In this document: one piece after another, positions 12,750-23,300 of the stretch
Position numbering within the stretch: position 1 is the first letter of the stretch
Layout of the letters: each line of letters begins with the position of its first letter
From: Triparma columacea
Lineage: Eukaryota > Sar > Bolidophyceae > Parmales > Triparmaceae
Length of the DNA: 64,000 bases
Reading direction: 5' to 3'
NCBI GenBank assembly: GCA_030267965.1
Contig: BRYA01000748.1
Location: 1 to 64,000 of the forward strand
Notes under the pieces: model-generated
The model's database searches: none
Seen by the model: the letters and a program-made list of their open reading frames with translations, nothing else
What the model was told of the DNA's origin: nothing
Made by a program: the position numbers and the translations under genes

Positions 12750-13552
12750 ATGAATAGTAACTGTGTTTCTTGTGTAAGATCTCTGAAGCCTGTCAAACCA
12801 TGGTGGAGCAATCAGCGAAGGACGAGGTTGGGGGGGTTGGGGGGGTTAGACTCGCGTTTCTCATTAAACTGCGGATGGTAAAGGGCTAAAACTACGTCCG
12901 TATTCCGTCTCGGGAATATTGCTACTTGTTGTCGATCAACAATCCCAATTAACCCTATTTGCTAGTAAAAACACACACACAGCCCTAACATGTCCTTGTA
13001 ACATGAGCCACTGCTGACCCAAAATGTTCGTTTCGAGCCCTCCTCTCACTCAGGGGGGTCCTTCGATCCCGGCCAACGGCAGGATATTGCGTACCTTTCC
13101 TTGTTATATCTTGCTAAATTTGTTCAACTCTAAGGATTACCGGGGGAGGAAACCGAAATTGGGTGCTGGACGAGAAAAATAAGGTAGAGGTGAACGAGAT
13201 TAGGTTGAGGGGATTTGAGCTTGTTAGGAGACGGCATACTTACAAGAACAGGGCGGAGGCAATCGTGGATGCAGTGGAAAAGGTGGCGAAGGTAGCGAAA
13301 TGACCTTGTTTATTATTTTTAAAACTGTGTTTGTCTCATTTTAGAGAGTCAATCATTTCTCCGATCTAGCCCCATCACAAAAGAAATGTACGCCAGTTTG
13401 GTCTTCGTTAGAACTCACTATAATCCGATTAGTTTAAAAAACTTGAGGCCCCAGCGTCTCGACTGCTCCACGAGTCGCTAAGCCTCAGATCCTGATTTCA
13501 CGTTTTGCCAAATTCCCCTCATCCCCGATCGACTGATCCCTCCGACCGCCTA
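12750..13552. other. Intergenic stretch, 5' side of giant gene
   Basis: About 800 bp between the start of the giant receptor gene and the end of the glycosyltransferase gene. It holds short G-rich (GGGGGGTT) runs near 12825-12850, an AC run near 12971, and a short open stretch on the plus strand (about 13130-13303) described separately. No other gene or RNA was recognised. A promoter for the minus-strand gene should lie near 12750-12900, but no clear element is visible. Confidence 0.5.
13130..13303 (+). pseudogene. Possible orphan coding fragment
   Basis: A plus-strand frame reads open for about 57 codons and ends at a TGA. It encodes a charged, helix-like tail (NWVLDEKNKVEVNEI, then RNRAEAIVDAVEKVAKVAK-like). 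There is no obvious ATG and no upstream exon could be assigned. It could be the last exon of a gene remnant or a chance open frame in a purine-rich strand. Confidence 0.2.
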
Positions 13553-16027
13553 TCAAGTACAACCCTTCTCCAACAAAGATATCTTTGAATCTTTGAACGT
13601 TTGAAGCACCTTACCTTGGAGAGAGAGTACCTCAACGCCGGACTCTTCACGGACCAGTGGCACCCAAGGTAGCGCGGAGCACTCAATTTTCTGGTAGGCA
13701 TTACCGTCTCCGACACTGGCGTCCCTCACTTTCTCGTGCTTGTGGTCCCAGTTGGCCTTAACACACGTCTGACGCCAATTTGCCCCAAGCCGAATCTGCA
13801 GCATAGCGTCGCCGTCATGTGGTGCGCTGACAACAAGTTTTCCGTACGGTCGCAAGGATGGCGGGGATAGAATCGAGAGTGGGTAGACGTTCCCCGCATA
13901 CTTAGCCTCAGCGGTTCGTAATTCCCACGCATGTGTAGCATTAGAGTCCAACCATCCCAAATCAACAAATGGCCAGTTATGGGTTTGGCCGTTTGCAACT
14001 CTAGGCATTTTTTCGTCCCACATCTTGGAATATAACCCATTGTACGACGGCTGGACTGTAAATCCGTCCGTGCTCAACGCCTTGATCACTGCTTCCCGGT
14101 CCTCGACCCAAAAATAGACATCCATATCGTCGTCCCACGGGATTCGTCCGTGGTGCAACAACGAGCCAATCAGGGTCCCACCATCAATGAAGTAGGCTAT
14201 GCCCGCTGACTCGCAAACCTCGTGGATGTGGCTTAACAGGCGTTCGGCTTTTTTGTCGTCTTCTGTTGTCATGATGTTGCGAAATTGCCGTGCTTTCTTG
14301 GCCGTACTTTTGATCTCGTCCATTGCCGCCACCGCTAGCGAATTATCCCCGGTGTGTACGACGTACGCCTCCTCGTGGGAAAATTCTTTCGCTACCTTCA
14401 TCGACAGCACAATATTATCCTCGAACTTCCAAACGATCGGCTTGCGTTGATCCCTATCCTTCTCATTCCACGTGCGAACGAGAACATTCAAAACTCCTTG
14501 GTCATTACATTCTGTTCTTCGTAATTCTTGGTTGAAAGTCTTTAAGAAGCGGAGCATCTCGCCCTGCGTTCCAAATATTGTTCCGGCGCATATCATGCTA
14601 TTTTCCTTGATCAACTCCCATATTTTGTTCCCATACGAAGAACACCCATGAATCCATCGTTTGTGCCACACGTCTATGGCCATGGGGTGATGCTCTGGCT
14701 CGGCAACGACATAAACACCATCATCTATGAGCTTGAACAAGTCGTCCTTGAACCAAATGTCTGTTCCGTCAACCAAGGCAACCTTCGCATCTGGAGACTC
14801 TTCTAGCAACTCATCTTCGTAACAGGCGAACCGTGTTGTTACGTATGGGGGCACCAACTTATCGCATCCAACGACCACAACTGAACCCATCCAATCGAAC
14901 GCAGTCTTTGTCTCGGCTACCACATCTGATGAAACGAACAGCTTTATTGTTGCGTCCTGTACGACTCGTCGCATGGTGTACACGTTGTTCTCAAGTGGCG
15001 GTCGTTTCCCTCCGTACGCCACGTATATAAGCTTGGCTGGAGATGGAGGTCGTTCTACGAATAAGTGGTGCACTCCATTCTCATATTCAGGACGACCACA
15101 AATCTCGTATTTCAACGAGTTTAGCCCATCCGTCTTCCATCGTGTGCTGCCACCACTCATTTTTTTCAACATCTGCAATGTCGTAGAGTACTGTTTCTTA
15201 GGGCTAACCCGTTTGGTGTGGTCTTCGTCGTGCCACTCACTGAACTGCCCCATGCCTTTCTTCGGGCGTCGAAGCAAACCAGACGGTGTGAGCAACCCGT
15301 TTGCCTGTAAACGAAAGAACAGATCGTCATCCTCGCCACCCCAACCATGGTAGTCGTTGGACATCCCATTTATCAGCTTCCAGTGCTTGGGGGATAAGGA
15401 GACAACTCCACCTGCGTAGCGGTCATACGGCAAGCCCCCATTGAATTGATCGTTCTCCGCACTGAGTTGTATTGGGGTTTCACAATCCTTGTAGTCCACG
15501 TAGTTCTTAGGGAAACGATCGACATCGTGCTGCACGATGCATTGAACCCCAGGTAAAGTCTTCATCACTTCCGTGATCCCCACATTTGTCAACCAACCCC
15601 TGTTGAACAGATTTGAATCGTGCTGCTCAATCCCCCAAATCGTCATGTTGACGTCAATGTGGTGCTCTTGCACGTACGTCGCCATGTACTCCTTAAATCG
15701 TCTCAGGTGGACTTCACGGTCACGATATGGGATAATGATGGCAATCTCAACCAACCTAGTTGTGGGCATACCGGTTGGGAGCAGGGGGACTGGGGGAGCT
15801 ATGCGGGGCAGAGCTGAGCTTTCGACCTCGCTTTCGACCTCGCTTTCGACCTCGCTTTCGACCTCGCGGAGGTTCTTGTACGAGTCGACAATAGAGTCGA
15901 CGTTGGAGTCACTGGTAGAGTGAAACATTTGTCTTGATAGCGAATTCAAAACCAGTGAATTGAAGTATAGGTTCAATGATACAACGCCGGCGAGCAGAAG
16001 AAGTGCACTCGTCCTTAGATGCGGCAT
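13553..16027 (-). CDS. Trimodular glycosyltransferase: B4GalT (GT7)-like, second GT-like, LicD-like
   Basis: 824 residues from ATG 16027. Residues 7-29 are a hydrophobic signal anchor, so a type II Golgi protein is likely. A short ESEV repeat (56-69) precedes a beta-1,4-galactosyltransferase-like domain with the metal-binding DVD (168-170) and the family signature GWGGEDDDLFFRL (228-240). A middle domain carries DGTDIWFKDD (420-429), a DxD-like site resembling PLOD/GT25-type glycosyltransferases. The C-terminal part has GGTLIGSLLHHGRIP followed by WDDDMDV (616-637), the LicD/fukutin-type phosphosugar-transfer motif. Three catalytic modules in one Golgi-type chain suggest stepwise assembly of one glycan. 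A GTAAG close to the C-terminus (near 13611-13617) could be a donor, so the last ~20 residues are uncertain. Confidence 0.85.
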   Translation of the reverse strand: MPHLRTSALLLLAGVVSLNLYFNSLVLNSLSRQMFHSTSDSNVDSIVDSYKNLREVESEVESEVESEVESSALPRIAPPVPLLPTGMPTTRLVEIAIIIPYRDREVHLRRFKEYMATYVQEHHIDVNMTIWGIEQHDSNLFNRGWLTNVGITEVMKTLPGVQCIVQHDVDRFPKNYVDYKDCETPIQLSAENDQFNGGLPYDRYAGGVVSLSPKHWKLINGMSNDYHGWGGEDDDLFFRLQANGLLTPSGLLRRPKKGMGQFSEWHDEDHTKRVSPKKQYSTTLQMLKKMSGGSTRWKTDGLNSLKYEICGRPEYENGVHHLFVERPPSPAKLIYVAYGGKRPPLENNVYTMRRVVQDATIKLFVSSDVVAETKTAFDWMGSVVVVGCDKLVPPYVTTRFACYEDELLEESPDAKVALVDGTDIWFKDDLFKLIDDGVYVVAEPEHHPMAIDVWHKRWIHGCSSYGNKIWELIKENSMICAGTIFGTQGEMLRFLKTFNQELRRTECNDQGVLNVLVRTWNEKDRDQRKPIVWKFEDNIVLSMKVAKEFSHEEAYVVHTGDNSLAVAAMDEIKSTAKKARQFRNIMTTEDDKKAERLLSHIHEVCESAGIAYFIDGGTLIGSLLHHGRIPWDDDMDVYFWVEDREAVIKALSTDGFTVQPSYNGLYSKMWDEKMPRVANGQTHNWPFVDLGWLDSNATHAWELRTAEAKYAGNVYPLSILSPPSLRPYGKLVVSAPHDGDAMLQIRLGANWRQTCVKANWDHKHEKVRDASVGDGNAYQKIECSALPWVPLVREESGVEVLSLQGKVLQTFKDSKISLLEKGCT

Positions 16028-16360
16028 TTTGGAGAGCTAGGAGGCTTTTGGGGGAGAAAAGTAGGAGAAAAGAGGAGAAAATTAGGAGAAAAGGAGGAGA
16101 GTCGAGAGGATTAGAGTTTGACACAGAAAATTGGGCTGTGTGTGGGGTTAGGGTTCAATGGGATGCGAAACTTGTATAGGACTGAGGGTGTATGACTGAG
16201 GTTTTGTATAAGTATTGATTACGGTAGTCGCAGGGGTTGTTGCAGGAGTGGGTAAAGTTTCCTTCAAAATGACGATTTGTGGGGACTGAACAATTGAAAA
16301 GGTTGACGATCAATCGCCGAGGACCCAATTTTGTCCACAAACTAATTCTGATTTATTGAT
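16028..16360. promoter_or_regulatory. Divergent intergenic region
   Basis: About 330 bp separate the start codons of the glycosyltransferase (minus) and the membrane protein (plus), so both promoters must lie here. The minus-proximal half is purine-rich on the plus strand (AGGAGAAAA-type repeats, 16060-16100), a likely 5'UTR. No TATA or other defined element is evident. Confidence 0.45.
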
Positions 16361-17221
16361 ATGGCAAGAACACGAAAGCAAGCAAAAGCGAATGCCTCGC
16401 CTACTACTCCTCCGACTACTTCCGGAGGTCCTGATGACAAACTTTTCAAACGCTTCATAGCTCTTCCTGCTGGAGCCCGCAGGACCTTCTTTGAAAAAGT
16501 CAAGAGAAAGATTCATTCTAAATCCAAGTCGAGTCGACGTGCGGCGGCTGCGGCGGAAGAGTTTGCTTTGTCGCGCCCCTGGCATTTGTGGACTTTTCTT
16601 TCTGCTTCTGCTGGAATTTTTGGGCAACTCTGCAGTCTCATGGGCTTCTTTGATCCTCCCCCCCACAGATACAAGTACTGGTACGAGACGGACACACACT
16701 TCGTCTACAGCCAAATCACATTTATTACATCAACGCTTTTTATCTACAATAACTTTGCGCTGACTACGAACCGCCCGAGCGGATCAATGCCTCGCATGCT
16801 ATTGATGTACCCAGTGGTCACTTTTGCTTACTTCACCATCTTCACCGGCGGTGTGGTTTTCGGCCTCACTCCCACTGAGTACATGAATCATGTTTTGAAC
16901 CAGGTCCTGCACCAGTACTCTCTTCTATTCTGCCCTGCGATTAGAAGGTACATTCTGCGCGGTGGGATTGGTCTTTGCTACAAGGACATTACGTTCTTTG
17001 TCATCGCTTATTACGCATGGATTTGGCAGTGCTTCATGAGCCTCGGCCGCTGGCCGTACGATTTTCTAGACATGAGGGAGCGAAAGGGAAACATCATATT
17101 TTTTGGGGTGGTCGTTGGTTGTTACGTCATGGTCACCGTTAACTTTGCTCTTTGCAAGCTTTCAGAGAAAACGTTTGGTGGCTTTTCGGAAAACATTGGA
17201 GGCAAGAAGAAGCAAAACTGA
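16361..17221 (+). CDS. Multipass membrane protein, unrecognised
   Basis: A single-exon gene of 286 residues from ATG 16361. The first ~70 residues are basic (many K/R) and low in hydrophobics. At least five hydrophobic segments follow (about 74-97, 117-131, 146-170, 207-228, 244-264), and the C-terminus is Lys-rich (GGKKKQN). The basic N- and C-terminal regions probably face the cytosol. No catalytic motif was recognised. The gene diverges from the glycosyltransferase and converges on the PHD gene, only 100 bp away. Confidence 0.75.
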   Translation: MARTRKQAKANASPTTPPTTSGGPDDKLFKRFIALPAGARRTFFEKVKRKIHSKSKSSRRAAAAAEEFALSRPWHLWTFLSASAGIFGQLCSLMGFFDPPPHRYKYWYETDTHFVYSQITFITSTLFIYNNFALTTNRPSGSMPRMLLMYPVVTFAYFTIFTGGVVFGLTPTEYMNHVLNQVLHQYSLLFCPAIRRYILRGGIGLCYKDITFFVIAYYAWIWQCFMSLGRWPYDFLDMRERKGNIIFFGVVVGCYVMVTVNFALCKLSEKTFGGFSENIGGKKKQN

Positions 17222-17321
17222 GGCCAACGACGTCTAGAACAAACATAATGAACAGTTCACATGGAAAACATGCCAATTAGGCCTTGCCACGCCCCCCCTT
17301 CCCCGACCCCCCTAACCCTCC

Positions 17322-20300
17322 CTACGCATCAAAAAACTTCTTGGGCTTCTTCACCCTCCTTCCTCCCCCCCCTAAACCCCCCTCCCCATCGTTCGCCTCC
17401 TCGTCTCCATGCGTACCCTCCTCAGACTTTCCCTCCTCAGACTTTCTCTTCTTATCTTTCGCCCGCTTCCCGCCAACCATCTTCGGAGACTTCTTGCTTC
17501 CTGGTTTAGGGCCGGGCTTCTTTCTCCCCGGGTCGGACTTTATGGTTCGCTTGCTTCCTGGTTTGGGGCCGGGCTTCTTTCTCCCCGGGTTCCCAAAGCC
17601 TCCTATGCCGTGGAAGTCTAATCCAAAGCTCCCAACGTCGAAATCGTCCGTTTTGACTTTCTTGGGCGTGCACTCGGCGATGCTGCTGAATCCAAAAGGA
17701 GGCCAGGTGAGTTTTGGGGCAAAAAGCGTCGCGCTCCCTTGTCCAACCATGCCCCCATCGTCATCATCCTTGGACTCCTTCGTGTCTGTCTCATCCAAGG
17801 CCCCGGCCTCACTTGAGCTCCGAGCCATCCTCGTCTCGCGCCTTTCCAACCCGCTTTCATTGTTGTCGAGGTTTCCAATGGTCTTCAAGCTCTTCGCCTC
17901 CCTTTCCCCCCCAGCTTCGACCTCCTCGAGCAAATCATCTAGAACTTCCTCGACAACCTCCCTTTCACGGCCCTTTTCTTCCTCCATCGCCTGGAGATTG
18001 TTGTCCTCCTCCTCCTTGCAGAGCTCATAAATTTTGTTCGACTCCCGGTTGATGTTGACTCCACCTCTCCTCTTCACCTTGTTCCAGTCGGGGTACTCAA
18101 TGTCACTGAGCTCGCAGCACCCCGAGCAGACCCACTTATCAATCTCTTCTGCGACCGCCTCATTGACACTCATACAATTTCCATGGAACCACTTCTCGCA
18201 GAGCTCGCAGCAGAGCATGTGGCGCCCGTCGGCTGGGCCGCCGCAAATGCAGTAGCGGTTGCCCTCGTCGTCGATGCAAGCCTGACCTTTCGCGACGACG
18301 GGGATGGTGCAAGGAATGTGAATGGCGTGCTTGCAGACAGACTGGATAAGAGGAAGGTCGAACTTTGCGGTTGACTTTGGGTCGCTCGCGAGGGCCTTCT
18401 TGAGCTTTTCTGACGCTGCGTCGGCCCTATGGAGGACATCCTTTATGGCCTTAATGGCCTTCTCGTTGGAAAACTCGATCCCCTCAGCCTTTTCGCACAG
18501 GATTTTAAGCATCTTATGGGAGGGCCTCCTCAGAAGCATGTCGTTCGCCAAGAAGCACCAGGAAATCTCCCTGAACTTGCTTTCGACGGTAACGACATCG
18601 AGGTACTCGCTGATGCCATTCTTTGCAGCGAGGGCGATCATGGCCTCCATATTTTTGGACATTGATCCGTCTTTCAGCGGAATGGCGTCATTGGCATCCT
18701 CGGGAGTGAGTGGCTTGAAAACCTTCCCTTTGACCTTGGAGAAGTAGTTAGAAAGTGTCTCCCCGTTTTCATTCTCAATGACCATCTCCTCCTTCAGGGT
18801 CGTCTCTTCCAATTCGTGGCCCACAATCTTCTTTCTGCTGGCCTGAACAATGTTCTGACTCTTGATCATCTTGTGCTTGGCTGACTTGATCTCATTAATT
18901 TTTTCTTGCTCGACTTTCTCGCCAACCATTTTCTTGTGCTGCTCAGCCTTCCTTGCACGTTCCTGTTCGCTTAGCGCCCCAAGATTGCCAAGGAGTCCAA
19001 GATTAGCATTCTCATTATTTGTAATTCCCTTCTTCTTAACATACTTCCTCTTCTTCTTTTTGGCACCTTGTGAATCGGCACCGGACGCCTCACTCGCGGA
19101 ACTAAGTGAAGGTGCCTTGGGTGCAGATGGGGGTGGCAGAGTCCTGGAGAACTTGGGCTCAGCCTTTTTGGCGGAAGATTCGACGGCGGTCTCGACAGGG
19201 AGCTCAACTGGGGGCTCCGCAGCCTTTACCGAAGTCTCAACTGAGGGCGTGATGGTGGGAGCTGTCACAGGGGCAGCCACGAGCTCCGCAAGAGCCTTTG
19301 CAGAAGTCTCAACTGAAGGCGTGATGGAGGGAGCTGTCACAGGGGCAGCCACGAGCTCCGCAAGAGCCTTTGCAGAAGTCTCAACTGAGGGCGTGATGGT
19401 GGGAGCTGTCACAGGGGCAGCTGCGGGCTCCGCAAGAGCCTCTGCAGAAGTCTCAAGACCCTTTGCAGAAGTCTCAACTAAAGGCGTGATGGAGGGAGCT
19501 GTCACAGGGGCAGCTGGGGGCTCGGCAAGAGCCTTTGCAGTAGTCTCAACTAAGGGCGCCATGGTGGGAGCTGTCACAGAGGCATCTGCAGGAGTTGACG
19601 AGGCAGTTGATGAAACAGCTGACTCAACACCAGATTTATCCACAGGCACGACCAATGGGTCAACCGCCGCCGCAGCCTCTACGATTGCAGCAGGATTTAC
19701 TTCCACTCGCTCGCTTACTGCGCCTTCGTTGGCCTTTTGTTCAACAATTTTTATCGCGCCCTCCAGTGCACCAACTACCAGCTTACTAACGCCCGTTTCC
19801 CCCCTCCCCTCTTCCACTTTTACCACCTTCTCTGCTTCGTTGGCCGTAGCCATAGGTCCGGCCGAGGTTTTTGTAGCCGTACTTGAGACCGCCCCATTAG
19901 AACTTGCTACTCTGATCTTCATGGTCCTATCTTCAGCTAAATCTGCCGGCACAGTAACCAGGATAGTGCTTCCTTTCCAGGAGAAGTTGAAAGTGTCCCC
20001 CTCCTTGAGCCCTTCAGGGACGACCGTCTGAACATCCTGCGTTTCTCCCTTCCCTTCCTCCGCACCATCCTGTTGAGCCCTTCCCTCGAACATTACCTCC
20101 TGCCCCGGTGCGGGTTTGTCGATTCTGCCGCCCATTACCCTGACCTTTATTAAGTGGGGCGTCCCGTCTATGCGGCTCACGGTCGCGTCGAGTTTGATGT
20201 CGCCCCAGGGCTCAATGGGTCTCGGTTTCTTCCCGAACGCAAGGTACTCGTACTTCATTATGGCCTCATCCGATTCAATGATCTTCTTGAAGAGTTCCCT

Positions 20301-23300
20301 CTGGTCCTTTCTCCACTTCTTTTGGAGTTTAGCGTGCTGGAGGTTCCTCTGCTTAACGAGTTCCCTCCTACTGAGCCACTTGTTGCATATATCGAGGCCA
20401 CAGGCGGCCCCTTCCTTGAACGTCTTGGCGACGTTGCATCTGATGCAGACAAAGTTCACAAGTTTCTCGCCCTGGCTCTCTGTCAGTCCCAGGCACGGCC
20501 CATGGTACCATTCTTCGCAGCTGTCGCAGCCAATCATGAAGCCCGCGTACGGCTTCCTGCAGAGGCAGTACCCCGCGGTGGCATTGTTCACCATCTCCCT
20601 CTCCTCCACCATGTCGATGCAGAAGCCTTCCATATCAGCCCTGACTTCCTCCATGTCGAGGCCGTTGGTGTCCCCCTTGGAAAGCCCGGACTTCCTGATC
20701 TTCTGAGCCCAGACCCTTGCCGCCTTCATGTGCTGCTTTAGCATCTTGTGCTGCTCGCCGTTAGGGCTCATCCTGAGGAGTGTGCGTTAGTTTGCAACTT
20801 TCATTTTTTGTCGTCGTCCAGGCCCCTCAGCATCGCCCCCGATTTCTTACCTGTCGCCAATTGATATGAGCCTCTTAGCCTCGTCGTAGGAGATTTTCTC
20901 GGTCCAACTTCCGTCTTCGGCAACGACCTGACCGAGCCTGCTCATCCAGTGCTGTATCGCTTCGGCCTCCTTCTGGATCTTGACCACGCAGGGAACGTCC
21001 TTTGGAAAGCACTCGCCGGCTGCGGCGACTATCTTGAGCATCTCCATGGTCCGGTTGTTGGACCTGAAGAATTGCTGGACCTCCTTATCGTACGTCTCGT
21101 ACTCGGCCTTGCGGTCGCTGAAGCTTTTAATTTTGTTGAGGAGTGTCTGGACCTTCTCCACCCACCCTTCGTTGACAAGGTCGATAATGACCTGGTCGCT
21201 CTCCTCCTTGATATCGCTGAGGATATCCTCAGCCTCATCGATACTGTCTGCAAGGGAACTGTGGCGCTTGTTCAGGCACTTTGCGCTGTCGGGGTCGAGG
21301 TGTTCAAGTTTAATCGAGTTGCAGAAGTCAAATATGCGGAGGAATATGTTGGCGATTCTGAAGAGGGTGGAGAGGGATGGAGGGCGGGGAGAGGGAGGAT
21401 GGGGGAGTGAGAACCCTGTATGAATTCGGCCTCCCCCTCAGCCCCTCAGCCTTCTTCTTTCATCTTCCTCATCAGCCTTCCGTTAACGTAGACGTCACTT
21501 ACCTCTCCTCTTTCGTCTGTACCTCCAAGTTTTCCGCGCTGTCGATGATACCCTGAAGTGTTTCCTGTACCTCTTCAGTCTTTGCAGCCTCCTCGAACAA
21601 CATGTTGGCTTCGGCCGAAACGCACTTCTGCGTGATGGCCCTGAGCTTCACCAGGGCGGCGGCCTGCCATTCTACCACCTTGCCCTTCATGAGACGGAAA
21701 GTCTTGAGGTTCGTCGTGTAGTCGATAGGGAGAGTCTCGCCCTCGGCGATGAGGTTCACCATCTCGTCGAAGTCTGGCTTAGGGGGGGCTTCCGCTTCGT
21801 TTCTCTCCTCCTCCTCCTTCCTCGCTTTCTCGTCCCTCTCGTCTTCGTCTTGGCCAACCTGCCAGCCGTTTCCGCTCCTGCTCGTCCTCGGGATGACTTC
21901 CTCGTCCATCTTCTCTCCTTCCTCCTCCTTCTCCGCCACCACATTATTAGGGTCGTCCGCCTTGACATCGCAGTTAGGGAACACGACCTTGGTCCTCCTG
22001 ATCCAGAGGTCGATCTTCTTCACGATAGCCTTGATGCTCGTGGCCTCGTCGAGGTCGACCTTGGAGGCCCTCTGCGACGTCTCCTTGATGACGGACCTAA
22101 GCAACTTGAGGCTGATGCTGTCGAACTCCCTGGGAGTAAGGTCGGGCTCCTGCGCCCCTGGCGGTACGCTCTCTGCCACCCTCCTAGTATCCTCCTTTTC
22201 TGTAGTCATCTCGACTCCCGACTTCACAAGAACATCCCAGTTCTTGATGAGCCAGCTGGATGGGGCAAAGCGAAGGAGGTTGATGGGGGGGGGGGGGGGG
22301 TGTTGGCGGTGAGATTTANNNNNNNNNNNNNNNNNNNNNNNNNNNNNNNNNNNNNAGGGGGGGAGGGGGGGGGGAGGTTAGACCAGCCAGGGGAAGAGGT
22401 TGAGGTTGAAAGTCACATAATCTTTGTCTCGATTCTCACCTCTCAAGCCAGCTCTCCGCCTTCTTGCTAAGTTCAATGACCTTTTTCTCCTCCTTGACCT
22501 CCCATTGTTCTCTCAGCTGTTCGTTAAGCGGTAGGTTCTCCCTGACCTTCTCAAGTTCATCCAGTGCTGTCAGCAGTCTCCCCTGCTCGGGGTTGGATTG
22601 TAGCATATCCCTCGCCCAGCCCTGCCACTTGCGCGCGTACAGCTCCCCCTGGAGTGAGGTGTGCTCCTTGACGGCGCAGGGGAGGGACGAACCAGCCAGG
22701 AGGAGGGAGTCGAGGGAGGATACGGCGGAGGGGCCGCCGGTGGTGTACATGCTTCGGATGGAAGACATGAGGTTGACGACGTACAGCTGCGAGAGGGGGG
22801 GAGGGGGGGAGGGGAGGGGGGGGAGATCGAAAATGTGTTAGGTGTACATTCCCACGCTTGATGGCGGGCAACTCTGTGCATCTATATCTCACCTCCTCCT
22901 CCGTTGGGGGTTCGACCTTGATCTCCGTATCCTCCCCCTCTACGTCCATCCCTTGCACGTCCTCGTCTGCGCCTTGTCCGCCCTCCTCAGGAGGAGCCTG
23001 TTGTGGTAGGCTACCGGAGGCAGCATGGGAACCGACTTTTTGGACCTCTCCCAAGTCAACTGCTGCGGCTGCTTCTGCTTCCTTTTTGGCTGCTGCTGCT
23101 GCTTTGGCTGCAGTGGCCTTGATATCGTCTACAGGTACGATGGACTTGAGTTTACCGATCCATACATTGCACTCTTCGACGTCGCTAGCTAGACTTGAGA
23201 CCTGAGAGCTGAAGTCGATCCTGAGGTTGTTGCCCTCTCCCACTAACTCCTCAACCTCCCTCAGGGGAGTCGTCGAATCATTCTTAGCCTTGACAGCTTT

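Noticed and set aside
18862..20031. Plus-strand ORF of 389 codons
   Set aside because: Shadow of the Ala/Pro/Thr/Val repeat of the PHD gene; the minus frame has PHD fingers and splice sites.
20116..20741. Plus-strand ORFs of about 195 codons
   Set aside because: Opposite to the first PHD finger exon; no start context and no domain.
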